Assembly: GCA_033032865.1 (NCBI GenBank)
Contig: JAWHQI010000121.1
Location: 868,001 to 932,000, forward strand
Source: Dactylorhiza incarnata
Lineage: Eukaryota; Streptophyta; Magnoliopsida; Asparagales; Orchidaceae
Direction of reading: 5' to 3'
DNA: 64,000 nucleotides
Position numbers and translations under genes: made by a program. Of this stretch, positions 34,531-45,372 are shown piece by piece. The first letter of the stretch is position 1, and each line of letters opens with the position of its first letter. Under the pieces are notes generated by a model. It was not told where the DNA came from, made no database searches, and saw nothing but the letters and a program-made list of their open reading frames with translations.

Positions 34531-37500
34531 CACCCTTGGCTGGTAATTAACCCAGGAGAGAGAGGAAAGTCGGCCATGATGAGTAGGAGAGAGAAAATTG
34601 AGTTTGGGGGAGAGAGAAAGATGAGGCCATCAATGGAGGAAGGTGAAACCCCCCTCAATTCTCCCCATTTATGGCTGCATTCATCTCCTCTAGGGGATAG
34701 GAGGAGTTTCCAGCAGTTTCAAAGGCTGAAGGGGGGCTGATTAAGAGAGGAATTGTATGTGGCCGAAATCACCTTTAATGGTGAAAATGGCATTGAAGCC
34801 ATGACCCTTCCTCTCCTCAAATTGAAGCCTTTAAAAGCTTCACCGGGCAGAGAGGGACGTTTCCCCCCATTTACCTGAAGGTTTCGGGCATCTTGGTGTA
34901 GAAATCGCAGAGCTCGCAAACCATGGAGGTCGGCAATGGCGAGTTCCCGATCGGCAAGGTTTCCAGCTCCAATCAAGGTCCAATTCTCTTCTCCTCTCTC
35001 AGTGGTTAGATCATAATCTAACTGGGGCTTGATTCGAGCTCAAACGGGCTCAAATCGTGCACCCAAAGGTGCTCGTTTTCGAGCATATTCCTCCTCCCCG
35101 AAATCCCTACTCCGGCCACCACCGGCCGGCAAATGACCTCCTATCGCCGGCCACCACCTCAACGGAGGTGGTGGTGGCACTTGCCGGCCGAGGGGATGCG
35201 AGGGTGGCCGGGAAATCGAGGTAGAAGTCGGCCCAGGCGCGGCAAATCCTGGCCGTTGGCTCATCGGGGACGATGGCCAGTAGCCGTCGGATCTGCGCCG
35301 TTTTGATTGAATGGATTTATTATTTGCTATTAATATTCTTGTTATTAGCATTTTTAAAGGCTGAATCTAATTTTAAATATAGAAAATACTATATGCCCTC
35401 TACTGAAAAAGTGCCCAACATGAAAGTTGTAGGCCTTGACCCCTAGAGTCATACAAAATTGACTTCACTCGATTTGGAGTCCTGGTTTGACCTCAGCACC
35501 CATTTTAGTGCAAAGTTTGACTGAACTTTGAATGGGTGCCCACACCAATCCACTTGTCCAAATGACTTGAGATTTGGACCAGTGGTGGGTCATACCTAGG
35601 GCTATGTCATATCCAAAAATGAGAATTTTTGGAGGACTTTTTCCTAAAGTTTTTGTAGAAATTTAATAATCCTTACATAAATTATTTGGAGGGTCAAATG
35701 ACCCCCAATCTCCACCAAATTTTGGTGGGGTGTTTTTAGGGTCATGATAAATCACTGGTTGAAATCTCAACTCATTTGGAGTTCTTTTGATTAGGTAATC
35801 ATTAGGCCAAAGTTTTGTCCATTAAGGGGAAATTTGTGGATAAGGGCTATTTGGGACTTTTCATGGTCAATTCACCTCCAATTGGAGTGGGACTTTGGCC
35901 ACTGCCCTAATATAACCTAAATCACCTCTAAGAGAGTTAGGGGGCCATGGGGAGTTGGTTTGCCCTAGGGCATGGGGTTGGAGCACCTTGGGGTGCAAAT
36001 AGCCAAGTAGAGAATCATTGGCCAATTAGGTCCTTGAGACTTAAGACTTCTTAGGAAGGTCAGTGGGATGAAGTTGAGACCCCATGAGGAGTTTGGTGAG
36101 CATTGGAGTTGTTTTGCTCAAGGTCATAGGGTTGATCCCTATGGGGTGGAATTTGGGGTTGTGAAGGACATAGGGGAGTTTGTCCTTGGAGAGGGGTGTG
36201 TTGGACTCCTCTGAGTGTTATAAGTGATATGATACCCTCACAAGAAGTTTGGGTGGATTTGGAGAAGTTTAGACCCTAACCCTAGGTTAAACCCTAATGG
36301 GGTGCAATTAGAGGTCAATGAAGGGAGTGGGGTCAAACATTATTGGTTTGACCTAAGATTTTGTATGGTAGGTCCTAGTGACCAGAGGAGCCTCCCTTGT
36401 GAATTTGAAGAGGTTTGGAGTTGTCAAACCTAGGTAATAAACCCTTGGGTAGATTTGTAAATAATTAGGGTTTTGGATTTTAGGATGAAATAATACTTAT
36501 TTATTAACCATCTTCTGTCACCAACCTAATTTTGATGTTATAAATCTCTGGAGATTTCATTGGAACCATTGGACAACTTTTGGAGGCTCAATTTGTAATT
36601 GTTCATATTGTTGGCAATTTTTGGGATGAACAATTTTGGGGTGATAATTTGCTGTAGTGGCATGGAACTTTGCTGGAAGCCTTTTTATATCAATATGTAC
36701 CCACTCTAATTTTCTCATAATTTATGGATTAATATTTTGGGTATCTCTAGTTCATTTTGGGGTTATTTACAAATATATCCATTGAGGAATTTACAAATGT
36801 AACCTCTGTTTTATGTGGTCAAACTTGGTAGACCTCAATATTTCAGTATGATTCACCACTGTATGAATTTGCATAAGGTTGGGAGTCCATATGAGTGTGC
36901 CTCCTTTGGAATTTATTGGAAATAAATGAGTTTTGGAATTTTTAAAAATAGTAAATCTTGCTGGTCTTTCCTACAAGTTTATACCTACTGATATCTAGGT
37001 ACTCATGATTTATGTAAAAATTGGAGTAGGCACTGGGAGCCAGAAAAGTGCACTTGTAGTTCAAACTTGAGAAAATTGCCCTTTGAGAAATTGTTTAAAA
37101 ATATTAATATTATGGGAAAAATTAGGAAACCCTGGATTTGATCTGATTTAAGTAGCATGGACTCCCAATAAATCCAGTAGGTCATGGAGTTGAGTATTTA
37201 GAGTACCTCCCTTCATGAGGATCAAAACGTTAAGGGTGGTCTGCGTTTAGTAAATTGACAGTTTTGGAGTTACAGGCCAATTTGCAATACATTGTTTGGA
37301 GATGTGGGAATTGAATGGTGATTGTATGGTATGAAAGGACCCTTGTAGAGATTTAAGGTTGATGAGTTCTGGGATGGTGGGGTGCCTCCCATGGGGTAGG
37401 TCATCTTGGGATTTGGCGAAAGATCGTCTTTTCCCCTAAGTGTCTTAAAGCACTTAGGTTTAGACCAGGTGAAATGTTAAGAGGGTTTCTTAAGGGTAGT

Positions 37501-38579
37501 AACTAATAAAATTAAGTGTCTTGGGAGTGGGAACCTTGGGGTGTCACCCCATAGTGGTTCCTAGTACCGTAGCGAGCCCCTCACAGGGTAACCCTCGGGA
37601 AGTCCAAGACTAACCCTAACTCATAGGAGTAAGACATTGTACAAGATTAACTAATAATACACTCATCTACACCCTGTGGTTTCGGAAGTTTAGTTGGATT
37701 GGTTGTCCGAGCGGTGGGCTCGGTGGCTGTTGCAGCAGACTGGTTAGTCTGGTGAGCTTATGGCTCGGAAGGTTATTGATGACGGGCAGGTTAGCCCGGG
37801 GAGCTTTTGGCTCGGAAGGTTATTGATGGCGGGCGGGTTAGCCCGGGGAACTCATGGCTCAGAGATAGGAAGTAGAACATGTTGCATGTGCACTGAAGGT
37901 GGTGGGTCTTCGGTATTGGACAGTCGTTCACACCGACGTCAATACGTTGACTCGGCGAGTGTGGTTTTACACTTAGCCTTGATAGTCTGGCGGTCCAGTC
38001 AGCAAGAGTACGCAGACGCTCCGCGGGTATAGTGGAGGCGTACAATAGGTCTAGGTTGGGTAGTGTGAATACCAACCTAGAGGTGGGCGGGGCCCAACCC
38101 ACCGCTTCCGTTTGCCACTACGGGAGTATCCTGGGAGTCTAGCTCGCTCCAAAAAGGGGGAACTAAAGGTCTATGCGCATAGAGTCGTAGTGTGTGAGTT
38201 GCACTTGTATGATCATAGCATAACAACATACTTGCATGTCATAGCATAAGCATTGCATTCAACCTACCCCTAACGTATAAGTCGGTTATGGGACTTCTTA
38301 TACGGTAGGCCCTGCTAAACGACCCCTTGGTCTATAGGTTTGTATGGGCATTCCTATAAATCAATGGTTACTTTTCTATTACTTTACTTGCTGCTTACTG
38401 TTCTTTATATACTTGTTACCATGCTACATATATATGTATACACCTGTGTAGGTCTAGTTCCGCCGTCACCTGCTCTTGTTTTTACCCCTTGCTGTCCTCC
38501 GCTTCATCCTCCCGCACGGTGCCTAGGAGCCATTGGGGGAGGGGTGGGGAATTGGCTGAGTCTTTATGACTGACGGTCG

Positions 38580-38921
38580 GTGGACCTTATCATTTTAGGA
38601 GTTCGAGGAGATGCAGCACCCTTCAAGGAACAGGTACAGCAGGATCCGACGTGGTGGATCCCACGGCCATGCTACCATTGTCACCAGCCAGGACATACTC
38701 GGGTCAGATGTCCCATGATGAGTGGAACCCCTCCGGCACAGCGATCAGGAGACCGACGGCGAAGACGTAGACGTGGATTGCGAGGCAGTGATCGTAGGCC
38801 GAAGAAGAAGAAGCATCCAGTGTTGCAGCACCAGTGGAGCACGGGATCTACAGGGATGGGTCAGCCTGGCCAGAGTGCTTCAGTCTCAGTGTCTGTGGCG
38901 GTTAACTTTAGCTTTACTTAG
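38580..38921 (+). pseudogene. CCHC zinc-knuckle coding segment inside a giant LTR
   Basis: An open frame of 113 codons encodes CYHCHQPGHTRVRC (C-x2-C-x4-H-x4-C) at about residues 32-45, then an Arg-rich run and a Lys run, typical of the nucleic-acid-binding end of gypsy gag. It lies within the solo LTR, near its 3' end, after CATTTTAG. The equivalent place in the relative at 58510-58605 has a shorter, different sequence without a knuckle. I infer a fragment of gag carried in the LTR; no natural start is evident. It could also be a remnant of a chimeric RNA. Confidence 0.6.
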
Positions 38922-39222
38922 GAGTTAGCTTCCGCGAGTGATCTTGTAGTGAGGAAATGATGTACAGGGCATAAGCCCTCTTTTATTATTGTAACCCTTG
39001 CTCTCTTTATTCAGTTAATATATGTGGACACTTATATTTCATGTTGATGTTGTGGACTTGTCTTCTCTTTTATTTACTTTCTTCTTAGTGATCGAGTTGG
39101 CCGGCAGAATCGGCGTTTTGTAGTGGCGACCTTCCCAAGCGAAGGTGTCACCGCAAAGCGGCGGTTCTGGGCCTAAGACCCGGTGGTTTTTGCATCTGAA
39201 AAAAATGGGGTCTTACACCTCG

Positions 39223-39688
39223 TCTCAGCATTTGTCGAACGGCGTTCAGCATTCGACGATCTTGCCTAGTGTGTCTTCTCAGCGGCTTCAGCTTTGATCT
39301 CGTCTCAGCAGTTTCTGCTTCGACCTCGTCTCAGCGGTCGACGAACGGCGATCAGCGTTCGACGAATGTCGAGCCCAGTTCGATGACCATGCTGATTCTC
39401 AGCGTATAATGAACTTCTCAGCGGAGGCACCTTCTTCTCAGCGGATACGCTGAGACGGCTCCTCGTCTCAGCAGTTTTGCCCCCCTCGTCTCAGCGGTCT
39501 GGCTGAGACAAAACTTCATATTTTGGAAGATGATTTCTCCACAATAAAGGGCATGTTTGGCCCTTTCTTTTGAATCACCTGCACCTGTATATCTTACACA
39601 ATTATAGCTCATCAAATACAATATGTCCTTAGCATTGAGAGTGATGCCTCTTCAAATCAAGGTACTATTGAGGGCAATATACCCAACA
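39223..39688 (-). repeat. 5' LTR of minus-strand Sirevirus-like copia, outer part
   Basis: It continues the LTR interrupted at 33698 and matches 25939-26354. On the minus strand it starts TGTTGGGTATATTG at 39688. The TATA-like box of the partner LTR (26181-26186) is altered here to CATATT context near 39513, which may weaken the promoter. The target duplication CTTAG follows at 39689-39693. Confidence 0.92.
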
Positions 39689-39693
39689 CTTAG

Positions 39694-40906
39694 TCATCAC
39701 ACCGTCAACAGTTCGTTGACTCGGCAGTGCTAGAGGTTTAAAGGGCTAGGTTATTTTACTGCGCGTCCGATGGGATGGATTTCCCTAAACCCTACCTGGC
39801 CAAATAAAGATCTGGTTCCTTCGGATCCAGCAAGAGTACGCAGGAGCTCATGAGTATCGGGGACAGGTTCCATAGTGTACGTTAGGGCCTAGGTCTAGTA
39901 GTGTGTCATACCCACCTAGGCGAGGAGACGCCTGCTCCTCTGCCACTGTTTGACCACGACGGGAGGTGCCTGAGAGGTTAGCTACCTCCAAAAAGTGGGA
40001 ACTAAAGGTTAGTATGTACAAAGTTGTGTGAGTGAGTTGCATATGCGTGAACCTTCAACATAGACATTACATTGCATTTCATGCACATCTTACATATAAA
40101 TCATAACCCCATCGTATAATCTAGTATGGGGCTTCCTTATATAATGGGCCTTGCAAAATGGCCCCTTAACTTATAAGACTGTATGGGCTTTCCTTATAAG
40201 TTAAGGTTACTTTTCTGCAATGTTAGAGAGTTATACCTCTTTACATATTTGGTTGCTCTTATTGATGTTATGTATATATATATATAACTCTTGTAGTGGA
40301 ATTGTAATGATTTATTGTACATGCTAGTAGATCTCAGATTACTAGATCTTATGATATTGGTTTATTACTATGTGAATGAGAGAAATGACATCTGCTTGTA
40401 CTTTACCCCTTATTGTCCTCCGCTTCTTCCACCTACCAAGTGCCTAAGAGTCGTGGGAGGAGGGGACGAGGAAATCGCTTAGTCTTTTGACTAACGGTCG
40501 GTGGACCTTATCATTTTAGGAGCCGTTATGCAGGAGCAGTAGGACCCCATTCAGGAGACCAGGCCAGGATGACAGGATGAAGCAATACAGCCAATACCCA
40601 TTGTTGTAGCAGTAGCTACAAAGACGAATGAGTTTTGTAGTGAGGATGTTGAGTACTGGGAATAAGCCCTTATTCATTTTAGTACTTTCTCATCGTGGAC
40701 ATTTGTATTACGATATATATAATGTGATTTTGTGGACTTGTTTCATTTAACGCTTCTATTACTGTGATATGTGGTTGGCTTGGATGATGTTGATGAGCCG
40801 GCAGAATCGACGTATTGTGGTGGCGACCATCCCATGAGTTGGTGCAACCGCAAGACGATGGTTTTGGGTGGTAAGACCTGGGAACGAATGCAAAAAAGGT
40901 CTTACA
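39694..40906 (+). repeat. Giant Tekay-like 3' LTR, piece 4 of 4
   Basis: It carries blocks shared with the other two giant LTRs: GTTCGTTGACTCGGC, CTCCAAAAAGTGGGAACTAAAGG, ACGGTCGGTGGACCTTATCATTTTAG, GCCGGCAGAATCG and a GGTCTTACA end at 40906. It ends the Tekay-like element that begins left of the window. Confidence 0.82.
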
Positions 40907-41017
40907 CCTGAGAACAATTCTCAGGTTTTTGTATTAGTCTAGAAATTTAGCCCCTTTGAGCTTGTCCTTCTCAAGGATGGCTCTCAGGGACAAGGTGGAG
41001 TGAGATCCATTTTCTAT
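40907..41017 (-). pseudogene. gag: N-terminus of a copia gag, cut by the Tekay insertion
   Basis: On the minus strand, 37 codons read STLSLRAILEKDKLKG, then AKFLD, a stop, then YKNLRIVL. This is the conserved N-terminal KDKL.G.NFLDW..NLRIVL type of one group of plant copia gags. The start codon position (41017-41015) reads ATA rather than ATG, and an expected Trp codon is TAA. The frame ends abruptly at the Tekay LTR end (40906). The rest of the element should lie beyond the other end of the Tekay element, left of the window. Confidence 0.65.
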
Positions 41018-41649
41018 GGAAGTTCTACAAGAATTATGCAAAATAAATTTTAGTAATATATTTCAAAATACATTTTATTTAATAAGGACATTAATTAAAA
41101 TCTCCTACTATTTTATTCAAATTGATAACTCTTAATATCAAGTCGGAAAATTTATGTGAGCTTCTCTCTAGTGGACAAGATCCGTATTTCACCCCATCAT
41201 AAGTCAGCTTTGGCTGATCACCCATAATGTGATTATTTAGGTAGGCAACTTTTTCCAATTGCATCATCATGTAACTCCTGTATGGTTGGTGAATAACTCT
41301 TTAATTGCATCCATCATATGGTGCATGCCAACCATATGCCTCTAGGCAGTAAACCTTTGAATTCACCTAGTTAAGCTGGACCCAATGTCGACAGTGGGAG
41401 ATCGCAATTATCCGCCCATACTCTTACCAAGATAGATAATGCACCTTGCTTTGGCAATCCCACACTTCATCGATCGAGGCAGGAAGAGTGTCATCCATCG
41501 GAATGCATCCGTATAATTAATATTGGATAAGGGATTTTATGATGATTGAATAACATTTAATCATTGTGCACAAAATAAAATACAACATTCACAATCCAAA
41601 TACATCCCATATGTGCACAAAATAAAATTATCAACACTTTGATAAAAAG
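41018..41649 (-). other. 5' leader of minus-strand copia
   Basis: AT-rich sequence between the gag start and the LTR; no open frame is supported. A degenerate primer-site-like sequence (TTTTTATCAAAGTG on the minus strand, 41634-41647) is the best candidate for the tRNA-Met site; it matches the consensus at about eight of twelve positions, so it is weak. Confidence 0.45.
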
Positions 41650-42917
41650 AGCTAAATCTGAACATTTAGATCCCTTCTAACTCTCCAGATTTACATGCAT
41701 TGGACACAAGAAAAACAACTCCACTTATGCAGTAGACAAGCTCGTCTCTCCATGTCAGATTCAAAATCTAAGACATTTGGTTTCACAAACCATTCAGAGG
41801 GACGATTACTGCGATGTAGAAAATAATTCTGAAACATGAAAATCGCAACGCAATCACAGGCATTCCTGGCGAGGTTACAAGGGGCCACGCCCCTGACGGG
41901 GTCTTAGGGTCTGATCCCCTAATGGGGTACAAGGGGCAGCGCCCCTGGTGGTGGTCTCACTGACCGATCAACGAGCGGTGTCAAGGGGCAGCGCCCCTAC
42001 AGGGATTGAGTTAATACTCAACCAAGGTGCTCCAAAAATCAGATCCAGAAACAGTGGCTGAGTTCCAACTACAGAAAGTTTATTTGCGCCTCTATAACAG
42101 TCCACATGAGTGAATGAGAACCCAAGCCTCTTGTCGAACAAGATCTGGGTTGGAGAAGGAGTGTCATCAATGTCTCCCACAGATTGCTAGATCCGACAAA
42201 GGGAGAGGCGGCGACGGCGGATGGGATCTCGTGGAAAACCCTTGCGAAATAGTTCCGCCTAGATCTTTAAAAAGGAAAAAAAGGTACTCTGCAAAACCTA
42301 GTCATTTCCCTATTTATACCCAGGGCATAAAATAAGATATCCGCAAACCCAAGTCTTTATTAGGAGTATACAATGAGTATCGCCGGGATCACTAAAATGT
42401 CGTCAAGATGATCTCGACGATATCATCGTGAAGATCCATATCGGCGAGACGATCTCGACGATATCATCGTGATGATCCATATCGTCAAGATGAAATCATC
42501 TTTATGACCTATATCGTTGAGACGGTCTCGACGATATCGTCATGAAGATCTGTATCGTCGAGACGATCTCGATGATACCATCTTGATACCTAAAATATCG
42601 TCTTGACAATCAAAGATGATATCATTCAGCACTCAACAATACATCATAGGTGACAGTCGGTCATATCATCGTGACCACTCGATGATATTCACAATATTCC
42701 ATACACTATTCATAATATATGTGGAACATTTAGCCGACTCGAATCAACTCCAATGAGTCATAGGATTGGTCCTTCACTCATATCCAATATGAGTAAGGCC
42801 AACACAATCCTTCCTCCAATGTCTCCAAACAGTCTCATGTGCGACCATATAAGCTCATATTGCGTTTGAAGTGAGACTAACTACGTGATTGCTTTGAGAT
42901 CAACTTGGAACTACCAA
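41650..42917 (-). repeat. 5' LTR of minus-strand copia, left edge approximate
   Basis: The right end ACTACCAACA at 42917 gives a minus-strand start TGTTGGTAGTTCC. A minus-strand TATA box (TATTTATA on plus) is at 42311-42318. Upstream of it (42400-42600) are about five imperfect 41-base repeats of the GATCTCGACGATATCATCG type. Direct GGGGCAGCGCCCC palindromes are at about 41933-41995. Only one LTR of this element is in the window, so the length of about 1.27 kb is a guess from the primer-site candidate. Confidence 0.55.
42311..42318 (-). promoter_or_regulatory. TATA box, minus strand
   Basis: TATAAATA on the minus strand within the copia LTR. It supports the minus orientation of that LTR. Confidence 0.5.
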
Positions 42918-43760
42918 CAATACCTCCTTTCCTCTTCCCGACACTCCAAAGCCACCAGGGGCCTCCTTACATTATGCCTCCTTGGCTCTTCTCTCTTGGG
43001 TTCCTGCTTCCTCCGCTCTTCCTGCTTCCTCCCATCATTTTTTCGGGGCTCCTCCTTCTTCCCACGAATGGGGACCTTCTCTTCCTCTTTCTCCTCCCTG
43101 GTCAGCTTGGTGAGCTTGGCCAGGAAACCGCAATTCGAGGCCTCTCCCTGAACAAACTTATAGCCCCATTCAATAAGCTCTTCATAGGACATGGGGGGAT
43201 ATCTGCTAATCTCTAGCTTGAAGAGACCCTCTCTTAGGCCAAACGTCAGGGCTAGCTGCAAGGTGAAACCATCCACCTCCTGGATGTCCAAAACTTCTTC
43301 TTGAAAGTGGTCGATGTAGTTTCCTAACGTCTCTCGTGCTCCTTGCACTAGATAGAAGTGGTTCGTCGCCTTTTCTTCCATTTATTTGCTCTGGCAAATC
43401 GTATCGACACTCCCCGATGCAAATCTTCGAAGCAGTATATGGAACCTCCTGCCAGCTGGTGGAACCAATCTCTAACATTTCCCCGAAAGGTGATGACGAA
43501 GAGCCTGCATTTGAAGGCATCCGACATGGTTTGGATGGAGACAACATCTTCAAACCACTGAAGGTGGCGGATAGGATCATCCCTCACAGAGTAGTAACTC
43601 ATAACTGGCTCCATGAACCCCTCCGGAATATGGGCAGAGAGGATCTCCTCACTGAATAGGCTCCTCCCACCTTGCTGGCGATGATCCTCGGCATAGCGAG
43701 AAATCCCACCATACTCGCCATATGGGTGAGATCATGGAACCTCGCCGGATTCTCTGCATC
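42918..43760 (-). pseudogene. gag: Gypsy gag (Retrotrans_gag type), frameshifted
   Basis: On the minus strand the frame is open from about 43760: FSEEILSAHIPEGF, then DDPIRHLQWFEDV, FKCRLFVITFRGNVRDWFHQL and SIYCFEDLHRGVSIRF. This is the Retrotrans_gag pattern (DP..HL..F, CR.F..T..G....WF..L) of Tat-like and related Ty3/gypsy elements. Near 43381 the reading shifts frame and continues with LGNYIDHFQEEVLDI and MSYEELIEWGYKFV, then a very basic/acidic Lys-Glu-Arg tail to 42918. There the copia LTR begins, so the knuckle and any pol are missing from the window. Confidence 0.8.
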
Positions 43761-44106
43761 GTGGAATTAGATTCCTTGTTAGCTCGGCTGGTAGAACTAT
43801 GGCCTCCTAAGTCACTCTGACTCCTCCTCCGCATGCTCTTTCCCTACTTGCCGAGAGGGATCACCTATTCTGATAGAGTCACGTGATGATACGAGGTCGT
43901 CGTGCCCTAGTCCGTACGACGAAGCAGCACTACTCGCAGCGTTCCCTTCATTCTCCGTGCAAATCCCTCGAAATCCGCCTTCGTCACATACTCGCCTCCT
44001 TCTACCGAGTTACTGATACCGCCTTCATGATGACCAACTTACACTATCTCTCTTTCTTGCTATGATTTCTTCCTCTGACTACGATCCACGCTCACCGCAC
44101 CAAAAG
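43761..44106 (-). other. 5' leader of minus-strand gypsy element
   Basis: No gene is supported. On the minus strand the sequence after the LTR begins CTTTTGGTGCGGTGAGCGTGG, where a primer site (TGGTGCGGTGAGC) would be expected; I cannot match the tRNA with confidence. Confidence 0.5.
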
Positions 44107-44800
44107 TGTAAATCCAGGGAAATCCTAGCTCCAAAAATTCGGATCAATGCAGCCAAAGGCTAGTCGTCCAACGATCTGGCTCAATGGTTTGATAGATAAT
44201 GACGAATAGGCTAAAATAACAACAACATGACCCCAAGTGTTATGGTAGGGAGGTCCCACCACATACCTAGAAGCTTAGAAGAGACTTCCCCTCCAAAACC
44301 AAAGATGGTCGAATAGGGTACGAGAAAGGCACCAACTTGGTGAGTATCAAGAGTAACGACCAAGGATTACAGGTCCAAGTATTCGAAAATGGGGTTCTGA
44401 AATCTCAGCCAAAAGGTCTAGTTCTTGGTACCCATGTGGTCCTATTTATAAGAAAACCAAAGGGATGGGGGTCTCATTTATAGCCCAGCCCAACCTGGTG
44501 ACTATGCGACATTGGGGGATCTCACCTGGATTCGGCGAGCATCGCCTATGGTCTCCCACCTAGCGAGTATGAGGGGCTCCTCGCACCTGCTCGCCCATAC
44601 ACGCCTAGGCCTTCTATTGTTTTTTTGGCTGAGTTGTCTTTTATCTTTGACTCCTGGCTTATACTTTGGCATTTGACTTTGACTTCTAGCTTATGCTTTG
44701 ACCTTTGACTTTGACTTATAGCTTATGTTTGACCTTTGACTTTGACTTCTGTCTACGTGGCTTAAATCGGGTCCCACCCTCAAAGAATATGGGTTGTACA
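44107..44800 (-). repeat. 5' LTR of minus-strand gypsy element
   Basis: 694 bases with TGTAAATCC and TTGTACA ends. A minus-strand TATA box (TATTTATA on plus) is at 44443-44450, placing U3 to its right. A cluster of TTTGACTTTGACTT variants lies at 44640-44750. The partner LTR is not in the window, so the edges are inferred from TG/CA ends and the primer-site candidate. Confidence 0.6.
44443..44450 (-). promoter_or_regulatory. TATA box, minus strand, gypsy 5' LTR
   Basis: TATAAATA on the minus strand, about 350 bases inside the LTR from its minus-strand start at 44800. Confidence 0.5.
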
Positions 44801-45372
44801 CTCACTGTTAATATTCATCGCGATCTCGTTCTCGTCATAGATCTAGGGCAGATTGAAGAATCGGTGTTGTCCAGTATTCGCCGATCCCAAGTTTCTTGAT
44901 TGCGAAGAAGGAGACTCTCTATTTTTTGTCCTTGTCGCCGCCACTGCAAGGTCAGATCTTGATTTTCCTTTGAAGATCTTCCCATCTATAAGAGTTGTTC
45001 TCGACGATACTGTCATCTCGACGATATCGGCCTGTGATCATGGCGACAAAGTAACACTCAACAATACAGTCGTCTTGACAACAAGGCGCGTGCTCTCAAC
45101 GACAAGCACTGGTATCGACGACATCGACTAGTGTTCTCGATGACATCGGCAAGTGGTCTCGGTGATATCAGATAGTGTACTCTTCTCGACGACATCGACT
45201 GTCTTTCTCGACGACATAACGAGTCTTCTCGATGATATCAGCAGGCTTCTCGATGACACAACAAGTCTTCTCGACGACTTTTGGCAGTCTCTTTTCTGGA
45301 TTGGTTCTGAAGACATCGGCTCGTCTCGCACGGATCAGGTGATTTTTTTAGTTTTCTGCTTAGAAGCCCGAC
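44801..45372 (+). other. Leader or LTR remnant of decayed plus-strand copia, TCTCGACGA repeats
   Basis: No gene is supported; short frames here are made of repeats. From about 44998 to 45290 the sequence is built from a dozen or so variants of TCTCGACGACATCG. It leads into the gag start at 45373. I cannot place an LTR end or a clean primer site; GGATTGGTTCTGAAG at 45298-45312 may be a decayed one. Confidence 0.5.

Larger units (their letters stand above)
33699..39217 (+). mobile_element. Solo giant LTR of the Tekay-like family, 5.5 kb
   Basis: It starts TGTAACATCCCCC and ends GGGGTCTTACA, with target duplication CCTCG at 33694-33698 and 39218-39222. It is collinear with the 3' LTR at 53727-58892 over nearly its whole length. 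No internal region lies between its ends, so it is a solo LTR left by recombination between two LTRs. It is longer than its relative by several hundred bases, partly because of a zinc-knuckle coding segment near 38600-38930. It has a W-box-like TTGACC cluster at 33879-34530 and a 10-base-stem hairpin at 35151-35174. Confidence 0.93.
24741..39688 (-). mobile_element. Minus-strand Sirevirus-like copia with intact gag, hosting a solo LTR
   Basis: Target duplication CTTAG at 24736-24740 and 39689-39693. The 3' LTR is at 24741-26354. The 5' LTR (32511-33698 plus 39223-39688) is split by a 5.5 kb solo Tekay LTR. Minus-strand order: 5' LTR, primer site, long intact gag, broken pol, a zone with five polypurine-like tracts, 3' LTR. 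The long coiled-coil gag with two knuckles and the repeated CTCCCCC tracts (GGGGGAG on minus) point to the Sirevirus group. The LTR copies look 97 to 98% identical by eye. Confidence 0.93.

Noticed and set aside
40907..40925. Perfect inverted repeat CCTGAGAA-CAA-TTCTCAGG next to the LTR end
   Set aside because: It falls in a copia gag coding segment (NLRIVLR) and is explained by codons; the adjacency to the Tekay end is where the insertion happened.
42885..43216. Plus-strand frames rich in Leu, Ser and Phe that look like membrane proteins
   Set aside because: They are antisense to the Lys/Glu-rich end of the minus-strand gypsy gag; the reverse of Lys/Glu codons gives Leu/Phe/Ser.
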